A DNA stretch of 64,000 bases from Tychonema litorale BBK16 (lineage in GTDB: Bacteria > Cyanobacteriota > Cyanobacteriia > Cyanobacteriales > Microcoleaceae). Both the position numbers and the translations under genes were made by a program. The DNA is taken from assembly GCF_021648855.1 (NCBI RefSeq), contig NZ_JAKJHX010000001.1:41151-105150 (forward strand), given 5' to 3'. The first letter of the stretch is position 1, and the number at the start of each line of letters is the position of its first letter. Shown here one piece after another: positions 1 to 8,840 of the stretch. The notes beneath the pieces are model-generated. The model ran no database searches, was not told where the DNA came from, and saw only the letters and a program-made list of their open reading frames with translations.

Positions 1-69
1 GTTATTTGTTAATGGTTATTTGTTAATGGTTATTTGTTAATGGTTATTTGTTAATGGTTATTTGTTAAT
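1..69. repeat. 14-nt tandem repeat, about five units
   Basis: The unit gttatttgttaatg is repeated in a head-to-tail row from the left edge of the window, so the array may start outside it. The last unit diverges to ttaatagttgg. It resembles the short tandem repeats common between cyanobacterial genes. It carries no spacers and no credible gene. Confidence 0.85.
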
Positions 70-96
70 AGTTGGTTTGAATAACTAATTCTCAAT

Positions 97-294
97 GCCC
101 GATGCCCAATTCTCAATTCCCAATAACTAATTCCCAATTCCCAATTCCCAATGCCCAATTCCCAATGCCCAATTCCCAATTCCCAATTCCCAATTCCCAA
201 TTCCCAATGCCCAATTCCCCATGCCCAATTCCCAATGCCCAATTCCCAATAACTAATTCCCAATTCCCAATTCCCAATTCCCCATTCCCAATTC
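97..294. repeat. Heptanucleotide repeat array (CCCAATT/CCCAATG)
   Basis: About 28 near-perfect heptamers (CCCAATT, CCCAATG, CCCCATG), interrupted twice by the phrase aataactaatt, run right up to the start codon of the prepilin peptidase gene. This is the short tandemly repeated repetitive (STRR) class known from filamentous cyanobacteria. The period of 7 leaves reading frames open on both strands, but their translations are pure repeats and not genes. Confidence 0.9.
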
Positions 295-1122
295 ATGGAA
301 CTTATATTTAATTGCCTTGTTTATACCATTGTATTTGTTGTCGGATCGGCGATCGGCAGTTTCCTGAATGTGGTAGTCTATCGCTTACCTGCGGGTTTGT
401 CCGTCATACATCCTCCTTCTCGATGTCCCAAATGTTTTAATCAGCTTAAATCTTACGAAAATGTACCAGTTTTCGGTTGGCTGTGGCTGCGGGGACGCTG
501 CAAGAACTGTCGTTGCCAGATTTCAATACGCTATCCCCTGGTGGAAGCAGCTATGGGTTTGCTGTTTTTGTTGATTTTCTGGCAGTTTGGACTGACTGTG
601 CAAACTCTGGGGTTTTGGACTTTTTTTAGCTGGCTGTTGGCTCTGTCTTTGATAGATTGCGATACAATGACATTGCCTAATTCTTTGACTCGATCGGGCT
701 TGGTGCTTGGGCTGGTTTTCCAAGTTGCTAAGGGCTGGTGGCCGATATTTAGTCCGATCGACTCAGTGCACCATCTCATACTCGATGGCATCCTGGGAGC
801 AGTTGTCGGACTCTGGTTGTTTGATATCATTGGGTTCGCTGGTTCGATCGCCTTTGGGCAAAATGCGATGGGGGCCGGAGATACCAAATTGGCTGCTTTG
901 ATGGGAGCTTGGCTAGGCTGGAAATACTTGCTGTTAGCGGGCTTTATCGCCTGTGTAGCTGGTGCTTTGGCTGGTGGATGGGCGATCGCGATCGGATTGC
1001 TCGATCGGCGTCAACCAATGCCTTTTGGCCCATTTTTAGCGATCGGTGCAGCAATTACAGCTTTGTGGGGCGAAGCGATCTTATCTACTTACTTGCAGTT
1101 GTTTTTCCCGAATTTAAATTGA
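295..1122 (+). CDS. pilD: Type IV prepilin peptidase / leader peptidase
   Basis: Membrane aspartyl protease that cleaves and N-methylates type IV prepilins, serving pilus assembly, motility and DNA uptake. The 275 residues match the family length. The cytoplasmic loop has two zinc-type cysteine pairs (C44/C47 and C69/C72). The two catalytic aspartates sit in the expected contexts: D121 in [11 protein letters not shown] and D196 in MGAGDTK. Several hydrophobic segments follow. The start ATG lies directly at the end of the heptamer array, so no ordinary upstream leader or ribosome site is visible. No other pilus gene is nearby, which is usual for cyanobacteria. Confidence 0.93.
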   Translation: MELIFNCLVYTIVFVVGSAIGSFLNVVVYRLPAGLSVIHPPSRCPKCFNQLKSYENVPVFGWLWLRGRCKNCRCQISIRYPLVEAAMGLLFLLIFWQFGLTVQTLGFWTFFSWLLALSLIDCDTMTLPNSLTRSGLVLGLVFQVAKGWWPIFSPIDSVHHLILDGILGAVVGLWLFDIIGFAGSIAFGQNAMGAGDTKLAALMGAWLGWKYLLLAGFIACVAGALAGGWAIAIGLLDRRQPMPFGPFLAIGAAITALWGEAILSTYLQLFFPNLN

Positions 1123-1185
1123 TGACAGGAATTTCTCTGCTGCGATCGAACATAATATTGTCTCAAAAATTGGTAAAATTGTCCC

Positions 1186-1401
1186 GTGTCTTGGATAACA
1201 CTAACAACCACTAGCTTTCGTTGGGAAGCAGAATTGATGCAGCAAATCCTTGCTGCTCAACAAATCCCAGCTCGTATTGTTGACTTGGGTATCGCATCTT
1301 ATCTGGGATCGGGCAGTGCTACAGCTTTGCAAGTTCTTCCAGAACACCAGGAGACAGCATCGCTTCTCATCAGTTCAATTGAAGAGGAAAGTAATCAGTA
1401 G
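1186..1401 (+). CDS. Small DUF2007-like protein
   Basis: A 71-residue soluble protein starting at GTG. The pattern of an early strand, a helix with EAELMQQILAAQQIPARIVD, and a late strand followed by a helix (LPEHQETASLLISSIEEE) is what DUF2007 'putative signal transducing' proteins look like. The assignment is by eye only. It lies 63 bp after pilD on the same strand and could be cotranscribed with it. No catalytic residues can be named and the function is unknown. Confidence 0.6.
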   Translation: MSWITLTTTSFRWEAELMQQILAAQQIPARIVDLGIASYLGSGSATALQVLPEHQETASLLISSIEEESNQ

Positions 1402-1449
1402 TTATTAGTTATTAGTTATTGGTTATTGGTAGCAGCTAAAACTCAGAAT

Positions 1450-1482
1450 AACAGTCAACAGTCAACAGTCAACAGTCAACAA
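1450..1482. repeat. Heptamer repeat CAGTCAA
   Basis: Between the DUF2007-like gene and accD the heptamer CAGTCAA occurs four times in a row (acagtcaacagtcaacagtc and onward). It is preceded by a degenerate ttattagttattggttatt run at about 1401-1428. This is a second, differently composed member of the STRR class, placed about 15 bp before the accD start codon. Confidence 0.8.
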
Positions 1483-1495
1483 TTACTAAGTTTTA

Positions 1496-2446
1496 ATGTC
1501 TTTATTTGATTGGTTTGCAAATCGACGAAAATCAGTACCGAACTCCCAAGAACGCCCGGAACGAGAAATTGCGGACGGACTTTGGAATAAATGCGAATCC
1601 TGCGGTGCACTGAGTTATACCAAAGACCTGCGAGCAAATCAAATGGTTTGCTTGGAATGCGGGCATCATATCAGAGTTTACAGTGACGATCGCATCGAGC
1701 AGTTGATCGATGCCAATACTTGGATGCCGATTAACGAAGGGCTCCACGCCACCGATCCGTTGAAATTTCGCGATCGCAAAAAGTATAGCGATCGCCTCCG
1801 GGAATTTCAAGAAAAAACAGGTCACTTAGACGCAGTAGAAACAGGCATCGGTCAACTCGAAACCTTACCCGTCGCCCTCGGAGTCATGGAATTTCAGTTT
1901 ATCGGCGGCAGCATGGGTTCCGTCGTCGGCGAAAAACTGACTCGCCTCATCGAACACGGGACACGGGAACACCTACCAGTGATCATTGTCTGCGCTTCTG
2001 GCGGTGCGAGAATGCAGGAAGGAATGCTCAGCCTGATGCAAATGGCGAAAGTTTCCGGGGCCCTGGAACGCCATCGGGAAGCCAGACAGTTGTACATCCC
2101 AATTTTGACTCACCCGACGACAGGGGGTGTCACCGCTAGTTTTGCCATGCTGGGAGACATTACTATTGCAGAGCCAAAAGCCACTGTTGCCTTTACCGGT
2201 GGCCGAGTCATTGAGCAAACTCTACGGGAAAAACTACCGGAAAATTATCAAACTTCCGAATATTCCTTTGCCCACGGTTTTGTTGATTTGATTGTCCCTC
2301 GCACTCAGTTAAAGAAAACTTTGGCTCAGCTAATTGCTCTGCATCAGCCCCAAGAAAAGCTGGGGCGATCGGAATCTGAGGAATTAGAACCCGCAGACAC
2401 CCACGTTTTCCCCGCACAGACTCACGCTTTCAAGCTCTCGCCCTAA
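1496..2446 (+). CDS. accD: Acetyl-CoA carboxylase carboxyltransferase subunit beta
   Basis: Beta subunit of the carboxyltransferase half of acetyl-CoA carboxylase, which moves the carboxyl group from biotin to acetyl-CoA to make malonyl-CoA, the first step of fatty acid synthesis. The 316 residues match the family. The N-terminal four-cysteine zinc ribbon is intact (C33, C36, C52, C55). The crotonase-fold core has the glycine-rich oxyanion segments [24 protein letters not shown] and [16 protein letters not shown]. The C-terminus is slightly extended and proline-rich. Partner subunits are not in the window, as expected for the scattered cyanobacterial acc genes. Confidence 0.97.
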   Translation: MSLFDWFANRRKSVPNSQERPEREIADGLWNKCESCGALSYTKDLRANQMVCLECGHHIRVYSDDRIEQLIDANTWMPINEGLHATDPLKFRDRKKYSDRLREFQEKTGHLDAVETGIGQLETLPVALGVMEFQFIGGSMGSVVGEKLTRLIEHGTREHLPVIIVCASGGARMQEGMLSLMQMAKVSGALERHREARQLYIPILTHPTTGGVTASFAMLGDITIAEPKATVAFTGGRVIEQTLREKLPENYQTSEYSFAHGFVDLIVPRTQLKKTLAQLIALHQPQEKLGRSESEELEPADTHVFPAQTHAFKLSP

Positions 2447-2664
2447 TCGGTACTTCAATTGTGAATAAGGACACCGCAATGGGATGATATTTATTAGAAG
2501 TTGATTGGCGATCGAGTTCTTCTGAGCAGAAATACTTAGTAAGTTGGCAGTTAGTTGGCTCTGACAAAGTAAATCCAGAACAAACTAACAGCGCTTTGTA
2601 AAATTGTTCAGTTGTAAGTTAATAGCCGTCAACCCTATTTTTACCCGTCAGCAACCTAAAAACT

Positions 2665-2856
2665 ATGGGTTTTGCAGACCTGTCCATTGCAGAAATAGCA
2701 GAAGACTTCAACGTCCCTGTTGAAGACGTGATCCGCTTGTGTAACGAGTTGGAAATTGCCTACAAACATCCTCAAACCCGTTTGGCCCTAGAAGATGTTA
2801 AGGCAATTATGTCGGCTCTAGAAAAGAGTCGCGACTCAAAACTTATCACAGATTGA
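2665..2856 (+). CDS. Small IF-2 N-domain-like protein
   Basis: A 63-residue acidic protein. IAEIAEDFNVPVEDVIRLCNELEI followed by LALEDVKAIMSALE resembles the small helical N-terminal domain of translation initiation factor IF-2, a fold that also occurs as free-standing small proteins in cyanobacteria. No GTPase domain is present, so it is not an initiation factor itself. It lies upstream of psbV on the same strand, with about 146 bp between. The function is unknown. Confidence 0.65.
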   Translation: MGFADLSIAEIAEDFNVPVEDVIRLCNELEIAYKHPQTRLALEDVKAIMSALEKSRDSKLITD

Positions 2857-3002
2857 TTGCACAATTCCTTTACCCTTAAAGGTATAAACGCATCAGATTT
2901 CACCAGTTGTCGTCATACTCTGGAATTTCAGCTCTTAAATCTGTTTGCCAGCTCTGTCAAAGAGCATTCAATAAATTCGCCTGATTTTTTTTAAGGAGAA
3001 CC

Positions 3003-3491
3003 ATGCTTAAAAGATATTTCATTGCTCTGACCGCTGTATTCTTGACACTCCAGTTATTTGTCAGCAGTGCGATGGCTGTTGAACTGAGTTCAGAACTTCG
3101 CACCGTGACTTTAAATGACAAAGGTGCTCCCGTGGTGTTGAGCCTCAAACAGGTTCAGCAAGGAAAACGCTTGTTTAATTCCGCTTGCGCTCAATGTCAC
3201 AACTCAGGAATGACAAAAACTGACCCAAATATAAACTTGAGTCCCGAAACTCTGGCTTTGGCAAACCCACCTCGCAATAATGTTGAGTCGTTGGTTGACT
3301 ATATGAAAAATCCCACAACTTATGACGGTTTTGAGGAGATTTCTGAACTGCATCCGAGCATGAAGAGCGCGGATATTTTTGCTGAAATGAGAAATCTTTC
3401 GGATGATGATTTGTATGCTATTGCTGGTCACGTTCTATTGCAACCCAAAATTATTGGTAAGCAGTGGGCTGGTGGTAAAGGCGCTCGTTAA
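3003..3491 (+). CDS. psbV: Photosystem II cytochrome c-550
   Basis: Extrinsic lumenal subunit of photosystem II that stabilises the Mn4CaO5 cluster. It has a 25-residue signal peptide ending SSAMA and a mature length of exactly 137, as in well-studied homologues. The heme site CAQCH is at 62-66, so the proximal ligand is mature His41. The distal ligand is His117 (mature His92) in ISELHPS, giving the normal bis-His heme. A strong ribosome site, AAGGAGAA, sits just before the ATG. One oddity is the last three residues, GAR. Homologues I remember end in a tyrosine-rich tail such as IYY that lies close to the oxygen-evolving centre. psbV2 and petJ follow. Confidence 0.96.
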   Translation: MLKRYFIALTAVFLTLQLFVSSAMAVELSSELRTVTLNDKGAPVVLSLKQVQQGKRLFNSACAQCHNSGMTKTDPNINLSPETLALANPPRNNVESLVDYMKNPTTYDGFEEISELHPSMKSADIFAEMRNLSDDDLYAIAGHVLLQPKIIGKQWAGGKGAR

Positions 3492-3610
3492 TCGATTTTA
3501 GATTTTAGATTTTAGATTTTGGATTTTGGATTGGGAGATACCTAGAGTTTAGTAAATATTGCTAGTTGGTCGTTTTTCGATCGAAAATCTGAAATCTAAA
3601 ATTTACCATT
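3491..3610. repeat. AT-rich 'attttagatt' tandem repeat
   Basis: The psbV-psbV2 gap opens with cgattttagattttagattt and onward to ggattttgg, and ends with the inverted form ctgaaatctaaaattta. The two can pair as a long imperfect hairpin. The same 7-8 nt unit returns at about 37085, 44155, 45430 and 61840, so it is an interspersed element, possibly doubling here as a weak terminator for psbV. Confidence 0.6.
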
Positions 3611-3643
3611 GGCTTATTCAATATTGCAAAAAGTTGTACCCTC

Positions 3644-4141
3644 ATGCTGCGTCGTGGTATTTTTGTCTGCTTTCTGTTGGTAATTTTAACTATTTTGCCA
3701 CTCATGCTGCTGGCACCTCAGCCTGTTTTGGCGGCAACTAATTATGTGACTCGCTATTTACAAGTCACGGAACCTGTGCCAATGGAATTGGATGCTGATG
3801 GGCACACTCGATTATTTTCGGCTCAGGATATGACAGCCGGCAAGCAGTTGTTTGAGCAAAACTGTCTCAACTGTCACGTCGGAGGGGCTACTTTGCCAGA
3901 TCCGACAATCTCTCTGTCTTTGGCTACTCTTCAGGGAGCAACGCCTCCCCGCAGCAACATCAATAGTTTGGTGGAGTATCTGAGACAACCGATGACTTAT
4001 GACGGTAGTGAGGAAAGTTTTTGGTGTCGCCAAGTACCCGAAAGCTGGATGTCTCAGCCTCAGATTGAAGATTTGGCTGCTTTTGTGCTTCGGGCTGCTC
4101 AGAAGGCTCCGGGCTGGGGTACCGATGATCTTGAGAGTTGA
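3644..4141 (+). CDS. psbV2: Cytochrome c-550-like protein PsbV2
   Basis: A low-abundance c-type cytochrome related to PsbV. The 165 residues start with a signal peptide ending QPVLA (about residue 30). The heme motif CLNCH is at 74-78. The distal position, which is His in PsbV, is Cys128 in the segment ESFWCRQVP. This fits the His/Cys axial ligation reported for Thermosynechococcus PsbV2 and separates it clearly from a second psbV copy. The order psbV-psbV2-petJ is also known from other cyanobacteria. The cellular role is unsettled. Confidence 0.9.
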   Translation: MLRRGIFVCFLLVILTILPLMLLAPQPVLAATNYVTRYLQVTEPVPMELDADGHTRLFSAQDMTAGKQLFEQNCLNCHVGGATLPDPTISLSLATLQGATPPRSNINSLVEYLRQPMTYDGSEESFWCRQVPESWMSQPQIEDLAAFVLRAAQKAPGWGTDDLES

Positions 4142-4280
4142 ACCACAGTTGAACTGCTGGAAAAAGTGCTAAATTGCTCGATCGCCAGTATCGCAATTTT
4201 CTAGTCGGGATTCAACCCGAAATTTCAGGTAAAATAACTAAAGAACCACCGTTCCTGGTGTCCATTAGAGGAGAACTACG

Positions 4281-4619
4281 TTGAAAAGACTCTTATCGAT
4301 CGCTCTGTTAGCGTTTGCAATTTTTACTGTCGGCTTCGGCAGTCCCGCTTTGGCTGGAGATGCAGCTAAAGGAGCTAAACTGTTTAAGGCCAACTGCTCT
4401 GCTTGTCACATTGGTGGCGGCAACGTCGTGATGTCCATGAAAACCTTGAAATCGGCTGCACTAGAAAAGTACGGCATGAATTCTCTTGAAGCTATTACCA
4501 CTCAGGTAACAAAGGGCAAAAATGCTATGCCTGCTTTCGGTACTCGTTTGAAGCCTGAACAAATCGATGATGTTGCAACCTACGTGCTCGAACAATCTGC
4601 GAAAGACTGGAAAGGCTAA
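4281..4619 (+). CDS. petJ: Cytochrome c6 (c-553)
   Basis: Soluble lumenal electron carrier from cytochrome b6f to photosystem I and to terminal oxidase, able to replace plastocyanin. It has 112 residues, a signal peptide ending SPALA (residue 25), the heme motif CSACH at 39-43 and axial Met83 in NAMPAFG. The start is TTG, supported by GAGGAGAA 7 bases upstream. No copper-responsive operator could be recognised. It closes the psbV-psbV2-petJ group. Confidence 0.95.
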   Translation: MKRLLSIALLAFAIFTVGFGSPALAGDAAKGAKLFKANCSACHIGGGNVVMSMKTLKSAALEKYGMNSLEAITTQVTKGKNAMPAFGTRLKPEQIDDVATYVLEQSAKDWKG

Positions 4620-4963
4620 ACTGCCTTTCTGAACGGACTTGATTTAATCTAAAACTTGTCTTCTTGATCGCACCCTCTCTCACCCTTTAGCTCATAAATT
4701 TTGGTTTGAAGCCATCTTAACCTCTTTGGGAAAGTGTGCAAGAGATCAGATTTTTATTTGCCGAAGGGTGGGGGAGGGACTTTTTATGACCGAAGGAAGA
4801 AGGAAGAAACTGACTTTGTATAAATTGTCAAGCACCTTATATTAAGATTTATATTTTGAACTACCTCATCAACTTGTGTTGTGTGCTAGGATGTAAACCC
4901 TTTACTAGCAAAACCTTGAAATTAAAATTAAAGTCGATCGCCAATCAGGACTCTACACCTACC
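4620..4963. other. Intergenic stretch without a recognised element
   Basis: About 340 bases between petJ and the CHAD gene. An A/G-rich run (gaaggaagaaggaagaaact) lies at about 4793-4812, and a G-rich run gggtgggggagggac lies at about 4766. The frame of the next gene stays open upstream to a TTG at 4856, but that leader looks non-coding. No tRNA, terminator or riboswitch was recognised. Confidence 0.5.
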
Positions 4964-5962
4964 ATGAACCTACACACATCAACTCAAGTTAAGACTCTCG
5001 GAGACGCGGCTGCGGTTGCGATTGAGAAATATTTCCACAAAACTCTAGCGCGTGAAGCTGATGTTTTGAAAGACAAAGACGCAGAAGAACTTCATCAAAT
5101 GCGCGTCGGATTGAGACGTTTGCGATCGGCTGTGACGGGTTTTGCTCCAGTTTTAGACTTGCCAAAAGATGCTCAACAGCAAAAAATCGGTAAAGTAGGA
5201 CGGATTCTGGGAACACTCAGGGATTTGGATGTGATGCTCGAAACTCTCCAAAAACAATATTACCCGAATTTGCCGATTGAAGAACAGGAAACTTTGGATC
5301 AAGCTTTGTTGAATTTGCTCAAACAGCGACGACGCGCTTTGAAAGGAGTGAGGGCGGTTTTGGAACAGAAAAGTTACCAATTGCTCAAAAAGGCGATCGA
5401 GGATTGGTTGGAAAAACCGCAGTTTCGGGCGATATCGAATTTGCCAATTGCTGAAGTTTTACCAGATTTACTATTACCTCAAGTCAGCGAGTTTTTCCTA
5501 CATCCGGCTTGGCTGCTGGGTACGGAATATCAGGATGGCCAAGTTAAAGTTTGTGATGATTTGAATGCTGAGGCTGTGGAACAAAAGTTGGCGGCGGAGG
5601 GAACTATTCTGCACGATTTGCGGAAGCAAGCTAAGAAAGTTCGCTATTTGATGAATCTGTTTGGAGATTTTTATGGCGAGACTTATGAAGTTTATGTAGA
5701 AGATGTGAAAGCTGTTCAAGAATGTTTGGGCGATATTCAAGACAGTGAAGTTTTAGGGGAATTTCTGACAGATTTTGTGGAGTGCGATCTGAAAAAAAAG
5801 TTGCCGAAATTGGCTGGTACTTTGGCAGAAAATCGCTACGCAGCTTGGGAAAAATGGCAGATTTTGCAGCGCAGGTATTTGAGATCGGAAATTCGTCAAG
5901 ATTTGCGATCGGTATTAATTCACCCTGTACTTACAGATGATAGTAATGCGAAAGCCTCATAG
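4964..5962 (+). CDS. CHAD domain-containing protein
   Basis: A 332-residue all-helical protein built as two helical halves around conserved basic residues: LHQMRVGLRRLRS at about 40-52 and ILHDLRKQAKKVRYLMN at about 217-233. CHAD domains bind polyphosphate, and many occur near polyphosphate enzymes, but none is visible here. An in-frame TTG exists at 4856. The ATG at 4964 is preferred because the CHAD homology starts right after it and the extra 36 residues look like translated spacer. It may localise to polyphosphate granules (inference). Confidence 0.88.
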   Translation: MNLHTSTQVKTLGDAAAVAIEKYFHKTLAREADVLKDKDAEELHQMRVGLRRLRSAVTGFAPVLDLPKDAQQQKIGKVGRILGTLRDLDVMLETLQKQYYPNLPIEEQETLDQALLNLLKQRRRALKGVRAVLEQKSYQLLKKAIEDWLEKPQFRAISNLPIAEVLPDLLLPQVSEFFLHPAWLLGTEYQDGQVKVCDDLNAEAVEQKLAAEGTILHDLRKQAKKVRYLMNLFGDFYGETYEVYVEDVKAVQECLGDIQDSEVLGEFLTDFVECDLKKKLPKLAGTLAENRYAAWEKWQILQRRYLRSEIRQDLRSVLIHPVLTDDSNAKAS

Positions 5963-6074
5963 CAATTTTATTGACTAGGTGATTCAGGAACTGTTAAAAT
6001 CCAGTTGCGGCGGGGAGAGTCCCACCCGCCCACATTTGGGTTGAAAATAAACAGGAATTCTAATCAGGTAAAAA

Positions 6075-7157
6075 ATGATGAACCAACTGAACAAACCTCT
6101 GGAAATATGGATCAATGAAGATTTACTACTTCCTGATTTACGCCTAGTCCCACTCCTAATGCACCTCAGCCCGCGGGAAACTCCTCCAGAGTTACAGTTT
6201 TGGAATTTGCTCAGAGATAAATTGCCGGATCTAGTCAAGGTTCACCGCTTCACAAACTTGGCAGATGCAGGCAATATTGTAGTAATTCCACATTTTATTT
6301 CAAATTATTATGTCCTTAAAAAAGAACGTGAAATAAATAAATTCAGGCGCCAAGTATTAGCATCAAAACGGATTCTCGTCACCTTTTCCAACTGTATGGA
6401 GTATAAGGCTTATCAAGGAGAACTATTCTTTGCATCGGCAACTTACCGTGATAAAAAAGAAAAATCAATACCCACGCCTCCATGGATTTTTGACATAGGA
6501 GAGAAGGTAAATATCCCAAAACCATCAATTCCTACTGTCAGTTTTGTGGGAAATATTGAATATCCATCCCGAATAAATTCGGTGATATTACGTTATGTTA
6601 ATTTTTCGGATTCTATGATTAACTGGATGGCGTGCAGCCTTTTTGTCAATCGTAATTTGAATTTGGGAAGGCGAATGTTGATTGCACGATTAGTCAGAAA
6701 AAAAATAATTAATGAAGCGCGAAAAGCCAAAAATTTACAAAGTTTTTTGATTGAAAGAAAGGGAGAATTTTATAGTCTTCCATTGGAAGAAAAAAACCGC
6801 CAAAGAGCCGAGTATATCGAAAGTATTGAGAATAATGCTTATTTGTTGACTATGAGGGGAGACGATAATGGCTGTTACCGACTCTGGGAGGTGATGTCAG
6901 TAGGAAGAATTCCGGTTTTGATTGATACCAATGGATCATTACCGGAGTTGAAAGGGATGAAATGGGAGGACTTTTGCGTGATAGTTCCTTTTTCAGAAGT
7001 GCATCGGATTGGGGATTATATCCAAGCTTTTCACGATCGACTTTCGGATGAGGATTTTGCAGAAGTCTGTCGGAAATCTCGCGCTGCTTTTGATCAGCTA
7101 CTCCCTCATAATTTTGTTCTTAGGATTTTGGAAAAGATTGTTGAGAATACCAATTAA
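6075..7157 (+). CDS. Exostosin-like glycosyltransferase
   Basis: A 360-residue protein whose C-terminal half carries the exostosin/GT47-like donor-binding block: AYLLTMRGDDNGCYRLWEVM at about 255-274, then GRIPVLID and WEDFCVIVPFSE. The N-terminal half has a Rossmann-like pattern (NIVVIPHFISNYYVL). No signal peptide or membrane segment is seen, so it probably acts in the cytoplasm on a cell-surface glycan. It starts at one of two adjacent ATGs. It stands apart from the polysaccharide cluster at 17.5-27 kb, and its donor and acceptor cannot be inferred. Confidence 0.8.
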   Translation: MMNQLNKPLEIWINEDLLLPDLRLVPLLMHLSPRETPPELQFWNLLRDKLPDLVKVHRFTNLADAGNIVVIPHFISNYYVLKKEREINKFRRQVLASKRILVTFSNCMEYKAYQGELFFASATYRDKKEKSIPTPPWIFDIGEKVNIPKPSIPTVSFVGNIEYPSRINSVILRYVNFSDSMINWMACSLFVNRNLNLGRRMLIARLVRKKIINEARKAKNLQSFLIERKGEFYSLPLEEKNRQRAEYIESIENNAYLLTMRGDDNGCYRLWEVMSVGRIPVLIDTNGSLPELKGMKWEDFCVIVPFSEVHRIGDYIQAFHDRLSDEDFAEVCRKSRAAFDQLLPHNFVLRILEKIVENTN

Positions 7158-7206
7158 GTCAATATTTAGGATATACTTGAATGTGGTTGAATAGGGAATT
7201 CGAGCT

Positions 7207-7521
7207 ATGATTAAAATCTCAAATCGCCCTCGCCGTCGAGGTAGATTATTTCCTGAATTTACAATACCGCTAGAAGAGTTAGCTAGGCGTAAAGCTGAAA
7301 AGGATGCCCGCTGTCAGCGTTATCGGGATGTGTTTGCAAGGGTTAGCCCTGAACTAATAGATAATCATTACAACTGGTTTATGGTTATTGAGTCAAACAG
7401 TGGAGACTATTTCATCGATCCTGATGAAGAAATTGCTGTTCAAAAAGCTCGTGAGAAGTACCCTCGCGGGATGATTGGTATTCATCGCATCAATGAGACT
7501 GGGGCTTGTGGCACTCTATGA
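7207..7521 (+). CDS. Small cyanobacterial family protein, copy 1
   Basis: A 104-residue protein of a family with two further copies at 15116 and 15469. Shared features are a basic N-terminus (RPRRRGRLFPE), a charged helix, the central block HYNWFMVIESNSGDYFID, and a C-terminus ending GACGTL where the other copies end GVCGTI. Its stop overlaps the start of the next frame as ATGA, the same coupling used by copy 3 and its intact partner. I know this as an unnamed family often placed before a small aspartyl-protease-like gene. No function is assigned. Confidence 0.75.
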   Translation: MIKISNRPRRRGRLFPEFTIPLEELARRKAEKDARCQRYRDVFARVSPELIDNHYNWFMVIESNSGDYFIDPDEEIAVQKAREKYPRGMIGIHRINETGACGTL

Positions 7522-7628
7522 TTAATGGCTGGTTTGGTGAGATTGGGGAGCTATTTTTTGAAATTGATTTAGTTGCGGCTGATGGTGAAATTCTCCCCAT
7601 AATCGCTCTTTTTCGGTCAATACATTGA
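7518..7628 (+). pseudogene. Truncated remnant of the aspartyl-protease-like partner gene
   Basis: The frame opened by the ATGA overlap encodes 36 residues. Its beginning, MINGWFGEIGELFFEIDLV, matches the intact partner at 15783 (MIAGTFGEEDGLFFEVDLI) before running into a stop just where the catalytic DTG segment should follow. Later bases (gacatccaatac) may preserve another piece of the partner, but the frame is lost. I read it as a gene broken by an internal deletion. Confidence 0.7.
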
Positions 7629-7815
7629 CATCCAATACAACTCTGATTAGTTAGACCATAGCTCTTGTCTAACTTCGCTGGGAACTCCTATATCTGACTT
7701 ACTGGAAGCTATGACTAATTATAGCACGCTCCATTTAGTTGAAGCAATGAGAAATTAATGCCGATCGCACTTTGCGATAAAATAAAACAAAGGGCGATCT
7801 TTTTCCAATAACTTC

Positions 7816-8313
7816 TCAAGACTGCAACCACTTCATAAACTTGTTTGTTGCAGTACCGATAGACTCTCCAACTTGTTTCTTTAACCGCCACCTTTGAAAA
7901 GCCTCTTCGTAATCATCGCCTTGAGTTTGATAAACATTCCAAGCATTCAGTGACAATCCCAACCCCCAGGTTAGTAGAATGAAAAGTGACCAAGAAAGTT
8001 CGTGACTTCCTGCTAGATTTAGCAAAACTAAAAAAGTGTTGACGATAGCATACTTTGTTACATTTTTCTGTAATTTGCGACGACGATAACCATTAAAAGC
8101 TAGTTTTTGACTAGATTCCCCTCGATTAGCTAGCCATTGTTGTTCCGCCGCTGCAATATCCTGTTCGGAAATCCCTAATTCCGACGCAATCTCGAACAAC
8201 TGTACTCGCGAAAGTTCCCCGTTTTCTGCTTTTTGGGCGATCGCAATTTGGAGAATACCTTGAGCATCTTCAGAACCGTAAACTTGACTTATTTGACTGT
8301 CATTAGTTGCCAT
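7816..8313 (-). CDS. 2TM domain-containing protein
   Basis: A 165-residue protein. The N-terminal 65 residues are soluble, with a SHOCT-like or helix-turn pattern LFEIASELGISEQDIAAAEQ. They are followed by two membrane segments at about 87-104 and 107-125, with short charged ends (RRRKLQKN and the C-terminal KKQVGESIG). This is the layout of the 2TM family, which occurs fused to kinases or free-standing. No catalytic residues are seen. It stands alone on the minus strand. Confidence 0.75.
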   Translation of the reverse strand: MATNDSQISQVYGSEDAQGILQIAIAQKAENGELSRVQLFEIASELGISEQDIAAAEQQWLANRGESSQKLAFNGYRRRKLQKNVTKYAIVNTFLVLLNLAGSHELSWSLFILLTWGLGLSLNAWNVYQTQGDDYEEAFQRWRLKKQVGESIGTATNKFMKWLQS

Positions 8314-8412
8314 AACGAGTTTCCGATAAAATTTCCGACATTATTTCTATGATATATATAAGCGTTGTTAAACGGCAGGTAGGGACTATGGCGGATTTCA
8401 ACACCCAGATAG

Positions 8413-8713
8413 TTAACTGTTAATCGCATTTTCGCCCACATTGAACAAAACACCATCGCCCAGGTACAAAGCGCTGCTATCGTTTTGGAACACCTCTACC
8501 GTAAAACCTGCGCTGGTCATTACCCAAAAATGTCGGCACTAATAATTCTATTTCTGGGTCTATTTTTGCTATAATTTTGTTAAGATTATTTTCAAATAAA
8601 GCTTGGTTAGCTGATTCAGCTTGACACTGTTTGAGAACAATCGGAGGAACTGCTGCACTCAGTAAAAATTGTAGGATTCGTTGATTGAAAGTTCTTCGAG
8701 AAGATAAACTCAT
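8413..8713 (-). pseudogene. Gene remnant: start and end of a longer gene joined out of frame
   Basis: The minus-strand frame from 8713 encodes MSLSSRRTFNQRILQFLLSA, a secretion-signal-like start, and runs to DPEIELLVPTFLGND before ending at about 8477. Overlapping it, a second frame from 8520 to 8413 encodes 35 residues that look like a natural protein end (VFQNDSSALYLGDGVLFNVG). The simplest reading is one larger exported protein whose middle was deleted with a frame change. The parent family was not identified. Confidence 0.45.
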
Positions 8714-8840
8714 GTTAAATCTAGATAATCAGTCATAATATTAAAACATGATTGTCTATAATAGTAAAACTAAAATATCTCGCGCTACAGTACCAGAGAA
8801 CTGATAAGCTGATTCGGTACGAGTTAAAGTAGATTAGATT

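Noticed and set aside
97-294. Possible CRISPR array
   Set aside because: The unit is 7 bases, contiguous, with no spacers. The same holds for the arrays at 24165, 27166 and 36856. No cas gene is in the window.
51-311. Open frames on both strands translating to NWELGIG or PNSQFPI repeats
   Set aside because: They are translations of the heptamer array (period 7 leaves all frames open), without a ribosome site or any non-repeat sequence.
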